From Lepturacanthus savala (taxonomy: Eukaryota > Chordata > Actinopteri > Scombriformes > Trichiuridae): 64,000 bases of DNA. The position numbers were made by a program, and so were the translations under genes. The stretch lies in the NCBI GenBank assembly GCA_030544235.1, contig CM060461.1, forward strand, positions 4,019,449 to 4,083,448. Direction: 5' to 3'. Below the pieces are notes generated by a model. It was given only the letters and a program-made list of their open reading frames with translations. It did no database searches and was not told the origin of the DNA. Positions 1 through 12,589 of this stretch are shown piece by piece. How positions within the stretch are numbered: position 1 is the stretch's first letter; each line of letters begins with the position of its first letter.

Positions 1-98
1 AATTAAAGGAAACAAAATTGGATCGTAAGTCGAGCTACTTCATAATTAACCAAGATCAATTCAGCCGCTAGAGCTGCTGTTGCTCCAAGTCAGTCACC

Positions 99-169
99 CA
101 TCTATCCTTCTATCCATCCATCTATCCATCCATCCATCCATCCATCCATCTATCCATCCATCCATCCAT
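99..169. repeat. (ATCC)n microsatellite
   Basis: A run of tetranucleotide units (tatc/catc variants of ATCC) lies at the left end of the window, with a few tctatc interruptions. It is simple-sequence DNA without coding potential and is probably length-polymorphic. Confidence 0.95.
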
Positions 170-540
170 GTGCACTTCTGGTAAAATATATTGTTCCATC
201 AAATGTTTATGAGCACTTTTTATGAGACCTAAGATCCACATAGTGTCAGCTCTTCCTACCAGTAAACTGCTGGAGTTTGGGAACAAGCTGTTGTTAATTG
301 ATTTCTGGCTCAGGATTGGACGATATATGAATATCCCATCCCATATCTGTAATTAATTTGCTCTATGCTGTTAAAGTCGGTTCAAATTCCAAAGAATAAG
401 TACAGCTGTGAATGATGCCGTTTATGAAAGCTTGCCATAATATCGTCATTTCTTGTGACCAGTATTACATTCCAGTAAACATTAAAATTCTTGAGAAGAC
501 CTTTATTATCTGATCAACTGTAAGTCATAAATTATCTAGA

Positions 541-1300
541 GTCCAACATCCCCCCTCCCCCCAGGCCCCACGGGCGCCGACACAACAAGTTCAAACACAT
601 CTCACTTCACCCACAATGGGATGAAATCATCCTGTGTGTTGCAAACGACCGCAAAACATCAATCAGGGGCATTCTCCCATGATGCTGCCGCAGCCTACTG
701 TACGGTAATTAACTTCTGCCAGAGTGGCGTTCACATGTGGCAAGGGCACCCTCTTGTTTGATAATTTCCTGAGACTTTGCAGCAGGGGAAATGCAACCTG
801 TATGAGATTTCACTCAAATTGCCACATGCAGAAGTTTCCTTTTGGCAGGAACATGATGATCCAGCATGCTATCCACATCTTGGTTCAAATTACCATCACT
901 GGGTAGCAATTAGATTTATTGGATTAGATGCCGAGGCCAAAAGGGACAGTCTGTTTTAAACCCGAAAAGGTGCTGAAAAGCAGCTAATTAGGAACTAAAC
1001 ATTTACAGTGAAATAATTAATAAATTGCAGCTGAAAATTCAATTAACCGTCAAAAACATTCCTACATCACAGGGAAATAATAGGCTTCATGCCAAGAGTC
1101 ATTGGGTTTTCCCTCCTATATGCAGCTGTAAACATTACTCCCATCATGCCCTGCGGTTCTGCCTGTCACGAACATGTTATCCTATACTCAGTATCGGTGT
1201 CATTTAGTCCCAAGGGCATGCCTGGCTTCTTCCGCTGGTGCTGGGAACTCGTCCCCCGCGCCCGGCTCTTTGATTGAATGATCTGTCACGCAGGTTCATC
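541..1300. other. Candidate conserved non-coding block
   Basis: After a C-rich run (549-567) the sequence becomes complex, low in simple repeats and richer in GC than its surroundings, with words such as ggtaattaa and aataattaa that suit homeodomain factors. Open frames here (for example around 724-959 and 1025-1277) overlap each other and lack start, splice or protein-like context, so I do not read them as coding. The regulatory reading is inference from texture only; no alignment was possible. Confidence 0.3.
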
Positions 1301-2718
1301 GCAGGACTTGTCCTCCCTGGAGATGACATGTGTAAGAACTAATGCAAGAGGGGCCTGCAAGTGTGGCTGAGATCGCTCTTTTATTTAGACAAAAAAGATA
1401 GTTCTAAGCCTCAAAAAAAGTAACGCCAAAAAAAGAGAATTTTATAGCAATGTAAAAATGCCACAACCATTGTAAAGTTTTGAAGCTGCGTGAGACTAAA
1501 AAGAATAAATAGAAAGAGAGAAAGAAAAAGCCACATCTTGCAAAAACATGCTTAACTTTAAGCTTTAATTTCAATTCAATTTCAGCTCAATTATAATAAT
1601 AATACAGCATTTTGAAAATTTCTGCAAGATTCACATTGGAAGAGGTGACTTGCAGGAAAAGAAGTATGTGTGAATTGTGATCGGTAAAGGAAAAAAATAT
1701 ACATATATTTTACAGAAATGTTTATTGATGATTTAGCACGACAAAATGACAAACTTATGGCTTTAATGGAACATGAGATTTGCAAAGAAGGAAAACAAGT
1801 TGACTATGCAGTTCAAGGGGCTGATTTTATTACAGTATCATATTATGTCCCCACTCAATAATGTACACAACACCATAAAGAGTACATTACACCTCCTTGT
1901 GCAATAACCTCACAGCAGGTATAATAAAACAGATTTTATATCAGACTAACAAAATTATGACACTAGACCACCTCAGTGTTTTAAGTCCTTGTCATTTCTG
2001 GGATCTAGACAAATTTAATTGGGAGGAAATTAGAAGAAATCATCAGAAGTCTGAAATTCTCCCAGAGTGATAATGACACTCCTTATTGTAGGTCTACGGG
2101 TCAGTATTTATATGTGTAACCTAACTATTTAACTTACAGCTGCAGGCTCTTAATCATTAAGTGATCCAAATCATCTGAAACAGTTTTGTCGTTGCGTCTA
2201 ATTTTGTGAAGAACCCAGAATGACGCCATACAAGCACCTCCAGATCTTAGTTCACTACAGCTTCAGACACTGTCAGCGAGATGAAAGTTGACATCATTAA
2301 AAGCGCCAAGATGAATTCACATGCAGGCGAGAAGAGTTTTATATTTTTAAAGTCAGAATCGTGCAGGGAGGCTGAGCTGATGTAATCCTCAAACTGACGA
2401 CACCCACATTTCTCCCAGATGGATCAATAAAAGATGTATTTTATCAAAGACTTGTGAAATCCTACAGAATAAACACACAATATTTCTTGGATGCCACGCT
2501 GTCTGATTTGCGTTGCTGTTGTATACGTCTTAGCCGTCCCATGAGACCAGTGAGTCAGGTGTCTATGATTAAGGCAATCAGTGAAATTAGGGCTGGCCAC
2601 AATGCAGCAGAAGGCACTGACATTGGTATTAATAATATAAATGAAAGCTGGAGATAATGCATAAATGGTACTTACTACTTCTCATTCTTGCACAGTTCTC
2701 TCTTTTTTTTCCTGCAGC
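1301..2718. other. AT-rich unassigned DNA
   Basis: AT-rich sequence with scattered short A and T runs. I see no gene, inverted terminal repeats or recognised transposon here. The stretch near 2200-2660 is somewhat more complex but carries nothing I can name. Confidence 0.5.
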
Positions 2719-2910
2719 CAGTGGTGGATGAAATGCTCAGATCCTTGAGTAAAAGTATTGTCATAAAAAAAAAACCCTAATGAGTGAAAATCCTAAATTT
2801 GATATACTTAAATAATTAGTATTATCGGCACAATGTACTTCTGTATTATCAGACTGTTGTATTATAATACTTGAGCATTTAAACTTTGGATTGATTAATA
2901 GTAATAGTAC
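2719..2910 (-). mobile_element. hAT-like non-autonomous element, terminal fragment
   Basis: Begins with cagtggtggatg and runs into a 'ctcagatccttgagtaaaagta' type sequence (shown here in halves: ctcagatcc, ttgagtaaaagta). This is one end of a very common teleost interspersed repeat whose two ends are CAGTGGTGGA and TCCACCACTG. The other end is not visible downstream, so this is a truncated copy, in the opposite orientation to the copy at 6575-7316. The hAT assignment rests on the CAGTG terminus and is inferred. Confidence 0.65.
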
Positions 2911-4183
2911 TGCATCACAATATTTGGCATCTTTCACGCAGTGCAAATTTAAAAAGGAAAGGAGTGACAATATAATAGAGTATAGATAATATAATTTTAA
3001 AGTATAATGATTGTATGTAAAATATTTAAATTAATTCATTTACAACAAAAATGTCTTTGGAGATTAAATTGTAATTTAAATTTGATGATGTCTCAATAAA
3101 ATGCTTCCAACTATTATTAATATTATTATGGACAGAATACGAGACAAACATTCTTTCAGTTTGTTGCTGCTTATTGTTTCTTTGATGGTAAAAAATAATA
3201 ATAATAATAATGCAATTACAAGATTGTGATTTCCTTCCAAGTAATGTTTCCTCTGCAGCCCGTTTTCCAGTTCATGACACATTGTGATACTTGTTCCTGT
3301 TCAACAGAACTGCAGAAATTAGATTGTCACTCCCCGGGTCAGGTGTTTTTGTGATCTGAGTTTGCTCTTGCATTTGCATTTTCATATCTGGCTGCTTTTA
3401 AACGTGCAGCAGCACTTTACCTCTCTCCCGTTTCTGTCTGTAGCTCCTGCATCTGTCCCGTCTGCAGGCTTCATTCAGACCGTAGCCAGGAAAATGGCAG
3501 CTCTTCTGGCTCAGACTGCAATTTAATCCAACTAATGAGATTATTTCTGCCTCTAAGAGAAAATGTTTATATAACTACGATATCTTTAGCGCTTACTGTA
3601 AACATCGCCGGGAACAAAAGGAACATGATGTTTTTTTTTTTCATTTTTTCCCACCACATAAACATTCAAATTTAGTTGATACACAGGCTGTTTTTATTAT
3701 TATTATTATTTTTTTTTAGATATTATTGAATTGAATAAATGAAATCAAAAGACCCTCAAAATGCATGATGATGGAAATAAAATATAAATTTCAGTTTCAA
3801 TTCAATAAGAGGCAATATAAAGCTTCTGTTGTCTTTAGGTGTCTTGAGGTGAGATTATTCTTTTATTACGTGTTGTCTTTTATTATTTCCATTTATTACA
3901 GTGAATGGGCTCTTATGTAAAATCACTTCTTTTCAATTGAAATATGATTCAGATGTTAAGAATTGCATCAAAATGTATTTCACTCACAGAGACAAGTATT
4001 TCCTTTTTTTTTTTTTTTTACAAAGAAAATATTTCTAAAATGTATATACACATTTTCTGGTGTTTCTTACCAAATCCTCTCTGGATGTCACAGTCCTGGA
4101 TGAACAGTTTTTACTGTGCCAATATTTTTTCAAAGGCTCCTTGAAGAAAATATTACCCATTTAATGACAAGTGCTTCATTTTT
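2911..4183. other. AT-rich unassigned DNA
   Basis: Very AT-rich, with (AAT)n near 3191-3210, poly-T runs near 3631, 3705 and 4005, and a (TTA)n patch near 3690. The part to about 3070 may be decayed continuation of the preceding repeat. A more complex patch at 3300-3540 has no recognisable function. No gene seen. Confidence 0.5.
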
Positions 4184-4350
4184 CCCCCAGTCTATCTCAC
4201 TCTGTGTAATTTTGCTTCTGGTTGTCTGATTGCCTCTCTTCCTTCCTCCCTCATATCTTCACTGTCTCTGTTTCTGTCCATCCCGGACTTCCTCTTCCTG
4301 TTTCTTCCCCCCCTCATCTTTCTGTCTGCCTCTGTTTCTCTCCATCTGTC
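4184..4350. repeat. Pyrimidine-rich low-complexity tract
   Basis: Dominated by C and T on the plus strand (ctctcttccttcctccctc and similar). The open frames seen here on both strands are products of composition, with serine/leucine/proline-rich or arginine/glutamate-rich translations, and are not genes. Confidence 0.8.
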
Positions 4351-5689
4351 TCCTTTGAAGATCTATCCCCACTTTTGATTTACAGAGGTATACTAAGTGT
4401 GTCTCTGTGATAAGACTAGTGATGCTATCATAGTCTCTCCACATCGCTTCAAGGGAGAAATCCCTGCTCTGATTTAGCGGAGGAAAGATCCTTAAAAAAA
4501 AGACCCCTCTTCAGTTTGCAGTGTGACGACATCACAAAGACAAGAGAACAGAGACAGTGAAATGTCAGCTGATAAAATGGCTTTTACTTCACTGACTTAT
4601 GTGTTTTAATGGAATATAACTGTAGGTGGTCAATGTGGGAAAACTACATTTGGAAGATTATTTTTTAATCTTTTATCATTGACAGACACGCTCAAACGTT
4701 TAGCTGCTTTTTCAATTTTATATTTCGCAGATTGGTGCTTTCATAGAGAAAATGATTTAGATTTGGTGTTTTCACTTATTTTGCGTGATTAAGCTCTTAT
4801 CTAAATAGCACATTACAACCTCAGGCGATTCCCAACATAACTTGTACCTGAGCTGAGATCTAATTAAGCAGAATAATTGAAAACACCTTTCAGTGCAGGT
4901 TTTTCAGGGTGTTTTATGTGTTCATGTTTACCTCGGCATGTAAAGGTCAGCCTGGTGTACAGAATATACAGAAGAAGCACATGAATTAATAATATAATGA
5001 ATGATGGGTGAATTCTGCCTCACTGTCCCAGCTTACTGGGACATTTGAACAGAAATGATGCATTTTTAATGTTTTTGGTAACACCTGTACTTTTCTGACT
5101 CTGCACTAAACACCTAATGTATTGTAAATGTGCTGCAGAGCTGTAGAATCCGAATGTAATTTGTAGGAAAACCTTGACATGTTCGGAAGATTCACTCGAG
5201 GTAATTAAGCTGCAGCAGACAAAAGAGAAGGAAACACAAACATGCAACAGTTAATCTTTAATTAGTCTTTGAGGCTCTTCAAACCCATTCATTACACACT
5301 CATGCTGTGCAGTTAAATTTTGTTCAAACCCGCATAATGCGGTGGTAATCTCAAAGTTTTGAAAAATACTAAATACATCAGATTCAGTTTCTTGCCTGAG
5401 ATTGAATATTTCTCTCTGCCTAAACATCTTATAGCTGAAATTCAGAATAAACAGTGCACGCGATGCAGATTTTTTTTTTTCCACCTCAGAGCTACTTTTA
5501 AGGGGTCAAATCCTTTTGTGAACCGCTCTTATGATCCCATTGACTCGTGTCCTGCAGCCCATGAAAGTAAGTGCTTCTAAATTGCTGCTACATGTCAGCG
5601 AGTCGCAGCAAAGCTTCATACGTGTAATCCTGCTCCCAACAACACAACTTAACTCAATATTTTGATCCATTCGAGCTCCGCGTTCGCTC
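4351..5689. other. Unassigned unique DNA
   Basis: AT-rich unique sequence without recognisable repeats. Overlapping frames of 60-77 codons on both strands at 5020-5580 look like chance. No gene, RNA or structured repeat was recognised. Confidence 0.45.
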
Positions 5690-6190
5690 CATCCATCAAT
5701 CAGCGGTGACGGGCTACCAACGGAGCGTCCAACTGGGACATATTAAAGGTGGCACCCATATGCCCATGTTGCCACGGACAATCTAAGGCCCCTGATATGT
5801 TTATTGAATTATATATCTTCTCAGCCCCGTTTAGAGTCGCCTTTGTCACCGCGAGCGATCGATACGCTGGCGCTGCTGAGGCTAACAAGGGGCTTCGTCT
5901 GCTGTGGCCAGCACTCCCGCCTGTCACCAGATGGTATTTATTACGTGCTTTGTTTTAACATCCATTCAGTATGAGTGGAAATCAATTTTTCATTTGGACC
6001 TAATTGTCTCTGTGCACTGGCAGCTAAAGGCTCTACGGCCCAGAGCCACGGCTCCCCTCGGTGCTACAGCGGCCCGGGCCCACCCCACCCTCTGCACAGC
6101 TGTATTTTATACCTAATTACACATGTCTGTGGCCCATGGCGAGGAGTACGAGGCTTAGGGGAATTGTTCCTGCAATGGAGGGCCAAGGGG
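5690..6190. promoter_or_regulatory. GC-richer candidate enhancer / conserved non-coding block
   Basis: This block stands out from the AT-rich surroundings. It is GC-rich and has several CpG dinucleotides close together (gcgagcgatcgatacgctgg at 5851-5870), a gcggcccgggccc segment at 6069-6081, and interleaved AT words typical of homeodomain sites (cctaattgtc, cctaattaca). Open frames on both strands (up to 111 codons at 5975-6310) overlap and have no splice context or recognisable protein. A distal enhancer or conserved non-coding element is the best reading. A small CpG island of an unannotated promoter is the alternative. Confidence 0.35.
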
Positions 6191-6574
6191 ACTCAATGTT
6201 GGTATCTCTCTGCTAGGGATTTAGTCATGCTTACACTAACTGTGCGGTACTTGGAAAGAGGCTCAGTGACCCAGACCAGCGCTGCCTCTGGTGTTTTACA
6301 TCGCTGCTGAGTGCTGGCCGCTTGTGAAGAGCTGCAGAGCTTAGTGATGGCATGATGAAACTGTGGCAGAGTTGGAGTAAGGACAAGGTTGCTGTATAAA
6401 GATCCAACAGGACCCAGTGAGACATTTTTTCATTCATTCATTCAGGAGTCATGTTGATTCCTGTTAGTTATTTTAAGTGCAGCACACGTTGCATAGTGTA
6501 TATTTTATCATCTTTGCTTTGAGCATTTCTGTTTTAGCTTTGCTCTGTGAGAATAAACAATTCCTACTCTTGTC
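6191..6574. other. Unassigned unique DNA
   Basis: Unique sequence leading up to the hAT-like element. No gene or structured feature recognised. Confidence 0.45.
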
Positions 6575-7316
6575 TAGTGTTGGGAAGTAAATCAAGTTTT
6601 CATGCAGGTTTATTGGTGATTTTATCGTAGAGTAGATCTGACAAGTTCTTTATTCACAAAGTCAAAAGAGACAAATATATTAAAACATTTGCCTCTGCAT
6701 TGAGAGGACTAAAAGAAGTCTATTTACTCATGTACTGCACAAGTAAAAAATTGAGGTACTGAGTATATTTTTTCTATCTGATGCTACTTTATACTTCTAC
6801 TCCACTATATTTCAAAGAGAAATATATACTTCTTACTCCACTAGGTTCATTTAACAACTTTAATTTTCAGATGAAGAGTTTTATTGATTTTATATTAAAT
6901 GAATATAGTTTAATATTTTACTGTCTATATTCCAATAAATTTCCACTATTTTAAATGCACTCTCCACTTTTTGTGAAGGTGCCAAATATTTAAAAAATGT
7001 GTTGGCTCCACTTTGATAACCTAAAACACCAAATGCTCACATTTAGAGATTTTAAAAACAAGTATCTATTAAAATAAAAATAAATAAATAAAAAAACTCA
7101 ATGAGTAAAAGCATTGAATTAAAAATGTTACTAGTTAAGTTATCAGCAATATACTTATTATGCAGATGTTATATTATTGAATACTTTTCTTTTGCTATTT
7201 AAAGTACATTTTGTTAATAGTTCTGTATCTTTTTTTATTTAACTTGTTACTGAGTATTTTAAGACTACAGTATTTCTACTTTTACTTACAGAATCAACGT
7301 ACTTTATCCACCACTG
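6575..7316 (+). mobile_element. hAT-like non-autonomous element (MITE)
   Basis: The right end reads atccaccactg and the left end tagtgttggg, a degenerate form of the CAGTGGTGGA terminus. The interior has the typical 'tacttctactccactatat' and 'tatttctacttttacttac' segments of a widespread teleost repeat. The 8 bases flanking each side (ctcttgtc at 6567-6574, ctctttgc at 7317-7324) share the first five and may be an eroded 8-bp target duplication, as hAT elements make. No transposase is encoded. The first 140 bases include a module repeated at 10252-10383. Confidence 0.65.
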
Positions 7317-9224
7317 CTCTTTGCTCTATTTTTTTTGGTTTTATTGAATACTGGAGACAACTTATCAACATATTTTGTACTACATGAAGTTATTGTGGTT
7401 TGACTTATGGCCTGACTTTGTTCGGTTTCTTGTTCTCTCCTTGTTGTCATGTAAAGTATCTGGTGCTGAGATCACTCAGTGTTTATCGGGGCATGATTAT
7501 TGGCCACTGAGGGTGAAAATGTCTGCAGCCGTGTTGTGGTCTGCTCAGCCAACGTTTCCCTCAGGAATCCACGGTTTCAACCTGAAAACTTTGTGATGTG
7601 ACTTCACATGAATTCAGATGATGCAATAGTTTTCTGTAGTGACGTTTGAATTACACACCAGAAACCAAAAGGTCTTTGTACGGTTGGCAGGAGCTTCTCT
7701 GTAATTCATTGTTTTACAAATCTTTACAGTGTGATGCTGTGTCTTCATACAGTGAGAAGTGAAGTAGACGAGCGCCTGTGTTGGATCTGTCATCACCACT
7801 GCAGGGCTTTTGTAAACAATTCCTATTTGGGTGTTGCAGCCACACACGTCTGCTCAGCACATACAGTAAACCGTGTCTAAAAATGGACTTGTTCCACATC
7901 TACATCTGTATGCAGAACGCATATATGGAACTAAATCCTGTATCGGCTCAGAGTACCTTGACTGCTGTGATTGTTTGATTCTTCTTTTTGATTTTTAAAT
8001 GTTTCTTTCTCTCTTTTTATTTATTTTTTGCATTTCAATTCCATGCAGCCTCTTTTATGAAGGCTTCTGCTGGAATGGACTGTTCTCCTGCTTCCCACAT
8101 TGCTGATACAAATCTTGTGGCATTTGAATCCCTTGAAGCTGTTGAGTATATATGCGGCTTTTCAGCCTTTGACAGAGCTTTGCGAGACTATTCTCTATTC
8201 AGTCTTAAGCAGACACATATGATGAGATCAAAATAAAATTCAACCAGTTCAGGCTTTCTAAACAGCAAACAATTCAAAAAGCAAACTGTTACGTAAGTTT
8301 TTTCATGCAAAACATATTACTTTTAGTCAGACTTCTGTGGAAGCTTATCTGCCCTCCACTCCCCCTCACAGCTCAGTCCTGATGGTTTTCACAGGGAAAG
8401 TAAAACAGACCCACACGCTGTACACAGCTGCTGCACAGTTACCCAGGGAAACTGAAACACACTATCTAGACTATTACTGGAAACAAAAGCGTAGCTGAAT
8501 GAGATCAGCAGTTCCTGCTAAGCTTAGGGGGGATATCTGTCCAACGCTGTTTCCTGGATGCCAGAGTGACTCTGGCCGCAGTGGCTGATAGGAAGCTGAC
8601 TCACTGAGCAGCAGATGCTGGCTGGATAGAGTAAGTACTGCAGGGTCAGGGCATGCTGAGTGTAAATTGTGGAGGGTTTGTTTATGTGCACGAAAGGCTC
8701 AGACCTGGGAGCTGAGTTAGGCCAGAGTCATTAGATTCATGCAGTTCACTTGTTTAGAGTCTGATGAATTGGACTCTGAGATGTCATACATACGGCATAT
8801 ACAGTGTGTGTGTATGTGTGTATGTGTATGTTCTGTGTACACAGAACTTGTTGTTGTTGTTTAAAGTTTGTGTCCTAGTTCCATGTCAGTTAACAAACAA
8901 AAGAAATCATAAGAAGCTTTGTTTAAAGATTGATGCTGATGTAATGTACACAAACTGCTGGAACCACGGACTATTAAAGCCCTTTAGAATGCAGCCATGA
9001 ACTTTAGTTGTCATTATAACTGGTTTGCTTTAGTCATTTATTTTTGAAACAATATGGTGTAAATTGTCCATAAATAATATCAGAGTTGCAAATAAATCAT
9101 TGCAAATATGGGCGTATAAAGGCCTGTTGCTAATAAAGCTAAAAACAAACGAATAAACATGGTGACTGGGTTTGAGGTATCAAAGAGAAACTTCACTTCC
9201 AGAATTTGAAATCTGATTAATTTC
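7317..9224. other. Unassigned unique DNA with a small (TG)n patch
   Basis: Mostly unique sequence. A short TG-rich patch lies at 8803-8830. Open frames of 60-82 codons at 7375-8236 show no protein-family features. A T-rich stretch at 7985-8035 is followed by a cag trinucleotide, but no coding signal follows it. Confidence 0.4.
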
Positions 9225-9244
9225 CTCAAGTGACGTCACTTGAG
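9225..9244. promoter_or_regulatory. 20-bp palindrome with CRE core and overlapping AP-1 word
   Basis: ctcaagtgacgtcacttgag is a perfect 20-bp palindrome centred on TGACGTCA, the consensus cAMP-response element bound by CREB/ATF bZIP factors. It runs into TGAGTCA (9241-9247), the AP-1 consensus. The sequence is directly visible; binding and activity are inferred. Confidence 0.5.
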
Positions 9245-10251
9245 TCAGCATCTGCTGGGAAAATAAAAAACAGTGTATGGGAGTGGAGTTCTGAAGAAAT
9301 GAGGTTACTAACAGCTACATGCAGCATGCTTGAATCTCCAACTCAACTGTGGGCGGTGGTTATTTTGCTTTCTGGGTAATGTAGGCAACGAGTCTTGCTA
9401 AGGAAGACAAATGTGTGGAATGTAAAGGATGATATCTGGTTCTGCTGGGACTTTTTTTTTTTTTTAAGATCTATCGTGACTCTGATAATGTCATTGGAGT
9501 GTGATGCTTCATTGCTTCATCAGTGAAGCACTATTTTAGGAGCATTACACCATTTTCAGAAAATTAAGTTACTGGCAAACCAGACAACAGATTAGTTTAC
9601 TAAAATAAAATTAGGACTATAGACCTAGATCTCTAATTTAAGCTTATTTAACATAAAGGCCTGTTTGTCTCATACGTTGAGCCAGTACTGGTAAAAATAG
9701 GAAAATAAGGATCATAATTCTATATTTGCAAGGACCCTGAGTGACAGAACCTTAACCCTTACAGCTAAAACTACAATGTCAGCACACACTGGCCCTAACC
9801 CTAAAACAAAGTCTAGGTATTATACAGTATATAAGAGGCCCTTGTGTAATCATGTTAACACAGTCCAGCAATAACCTCCACTATTGTTATATGATGTAAT
9901 GCTGTGCAATATGTTCCATTTCCAATTAAGAGTGAATTGGTCTCATGGTGGCTGCATAAACTAATGCATTTGGAGACCAACAGCAGTCTGACAACAGCTA
10001 CCGCAGAGAGGTCACTTTACATGTTGTGCTCCCTTGTGTTGATGGGGTCGATGTTTTAATGTCCTGCTGTCAGCAAGTTGGTTTTCTGAATACTTTAATG
10101 ATGGCCAGAACATTACTGCTGCACAGATAGTGTATGTCACTGTGGCGCTTAATGTATTCATCCATTCAATGCAAGTAATAAGGAATAATGTAAATTATAT
10201 AGGCAGAGTTATGAAATGACCATATTGCAGGAAACTTTCTACTAATCTATT
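9245..10251. other. Unassigned DNA
   Basis: Unique AT-rich sequence with a poly-T run near 9451-9465. Two telomere-like units at 9792-9806 are too few to matter. No gene recognised. Confidence 0.4.
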
Positions 10252-10383
10252 TATGTAAATCAAGTTTCAATGCAGGTTTAATTGAGATTTTATGAAGTAA
10301 CGCAGGTCTGATGAGTTCTTTATTCACAAAATCAAAAAAGACAAATATATTAAAACATTTTCATCTGCATTGAGAACAGGTGC
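10252..10383 (+). repeat. Second copy of the module inside the 6.6-kb hAT-like element
   Basis: Starts gtaaatcaagttt and matches 6586-6712 closely in order and spacing, with shared words ttctttattcacaaa, agacaaatatattaaaac and tctgcattgaga. No terminal repeats are visible around this copy, so it is a fragment. The pairwise match was read by eye; I estimate roughly four fifths identity. Confidence 0.75.
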
Positions 10384-10730
10384 AATTATCTCATCAAATT
10401 GTATTTTCTTTTATCTGTAATATAAAAAAGGCAAACTGACATTTTATGTAGTCTTAGCCAAAAATGTATTTATTTTATAGATATATTTTGCCTGTCCTTT
10501 ACCATAATCTTGCTTATAAGAGAGTAGGTTGATTTTTTTTTCCAGAATAAATATAACATACTGTACCACCCCCATAGTGGGAATCCCTGCAGGTTTTAAC
10601 ACCCATGTGACTCATCCAATGAAACTTTGATATGATTAACTCATCCGTCATGATGTCATGGAGTTGGCCACTGAATTTACACACCTAAAGGGCCTGAGCT
10701 CTATAAAAATCTCTGCACCTCACCATGTTA

Positions 10731-10762
10731 CACACACACACACCCACACACACACACACACT
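10731..10762. repeat. (CA)n microsatellite, short
   Basis: A CA tract with one ccc interruption, part of a cluster of simple repeats with the larger tract that follows. Confidence 0.9.
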
Positions 10763-10818
10763 GTCATCACGAAATTTCACACACAAACAGGCACAAGAAT
10801 CCCACTTTAGGACTGGAC

Positions 10819-10843
10819 TCTCGCTCTCTCTCTCTCTCTCACA

Positions 10844-10917
<74 letters not shown>

Positions 10918-10924
10918 TACACAT
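10819..10924. repeat. Compound (TC)n(CA)n microsatellite
   Basis: A (TC) tract of about 20 bases passes directly into about 80 bases of (CA)n. Open frames across it encode only His/Thr or Cys/Val repeats and are artefacts. Confidence 0.97.
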
Positions 10925-12589
10925 GGCAAGATGATGTCACTCCTCACACTTAGTTTCCAGTGGCTTTAAATCCACTCCAGGCCAAGTGGAAATGACTGTG
11001 AACATGGAGGAGCCTAAGTGGCTTTGTCAATTTGGAGCAGGGAGCAATATGAACAGAACAACACTCCAGTCAACAACACACGGCTCTCCAGAATTATTGC
11101 AGTAATGTGCCTGTGAAAAGCCACTAGATATTACCTGCTTATTTCACTGTGTGACAGATAGCAAGTGATATTGAATGGCTGTGTAACCCACCAAGGCGCC
11201 ACACAACAAGAATTTAAATCCTTGCAGGTTTATGTAACTATATTTATATTTAAAAAAAAACAAATGTATAGATAACAAAACACATTTTTGTACATTTTAT
11301 TTAGGTGATGCATCTTTTATTAGTCCTCAAGCCATATGAATTTATTTAAGAAACATGCAGAGACAAAAGCTAAAAGCTAAGTGTGGAGGAAAATACAGTA
11401 ATTGAAATAACAGGGATTCAAGTTACTCATTTGACTGGAGCTCCAGTTGCTATCCAGCTATTATTAGCTACAGCTAATGTCTGAGTAGGTGCACTTGTTT
11501 GTAGCCAACAGTGTCTTTCAAATAAAAAAAAGAAAAAAAGAATAGAAAAAGAAGAGAGACATTTAAATGCACCCATTTACAAGAAAACATAACAGATACA
11601 TAAAGAAACTTCAGTTAATTGCAAAACATGCTTCTATATAGTTGATGAGGCCTAATTTTGTATATATCTAACAAGCTGGTGTGTGCTGGAATATTCTTTT
11701 TTTTCTCCAAAAATCCAATTATTGCTTATTATTTTATCGGCATTTTAGTTCTAACATGCACACACTTCCTTTAATAAAGTCTGGGTGGAAGATGTAAAGA
11801 ATACTCAAGGAATCATATTTTCATGAATAGGACAAGGTAAAATGTCTCTTTACTTTTACTCAGAATCCACCATCAGTCTCTCTCTGGAGCAAGTGTGTCA
11901 CAGCTGAACTCCACCTCTGATTCGTTCCGCTCACTAATCGCTGAAGACTTTCCATTCTGGTCAGTTTGCTACATTTGAGTTGGAAAGTCAGCAAGTTGAC
12001 CTCATTTGAACTGGACAATCTGCTGCTGCTGCTGTTGTCAATCAAGCAATTAGACACATTCATCTTGAAGTCAGTATTAGAAGCTCTGTTTATTTTATTT
12101 TAATTATTTTATCCTCTCATTACCCATAATCCTGACATCCAACAAGTTGCAACTTTCCAAAAACCTCATTGTTTTGGCCGCCTGCTTTTCTATTACATGC
12201 AGAGAATTCAAACAGTAACAGAGGTTATAAAAAAAACATTAACTTTGTTTTGGGAAAAATAAATTCTAATATTTCTGCAGAAACACTGGATGAATATATG
12301 AAGCCAATAAAATGGCTTCACACCAGCTTGGTTTCATTCTAAATAGACTTTTTTTTGTGCCAGATTTGAAAACGTGTGTCATACGCTGCTCTGTCTTTGC
12401 CATATTATCCTCAATGATGAGATGATATTACTGAGTGATACTTAAGTGACAATCTAATTCCACGGGTTGATTGGAGAAAAAAAGGGTCAAAAGCGTATAC
12501 CTCCACTTTAACAAAGCACATAAAAAAGTGGGTCAGACACAATATGTAATCACGCCACTCAATCCACTGCTGTGCTGAGAAGGCCTGAT
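10925..12589. other. AT-rich unassigned DNA
   Basis: Mainly AT-rich with an A/G-rich patch at 11521-11560. The 148-codon minus-strand frame at 12411-12857 begins in a T/C-rich stretch and has no recognisable domain. No transposon ends seen. Confidence 0.45.

Noticed and set aside
9792..9806. Telomere-like ccctaaccctaaa
   Set aside because: Only two units, with no array. Chance or minor word repetition.
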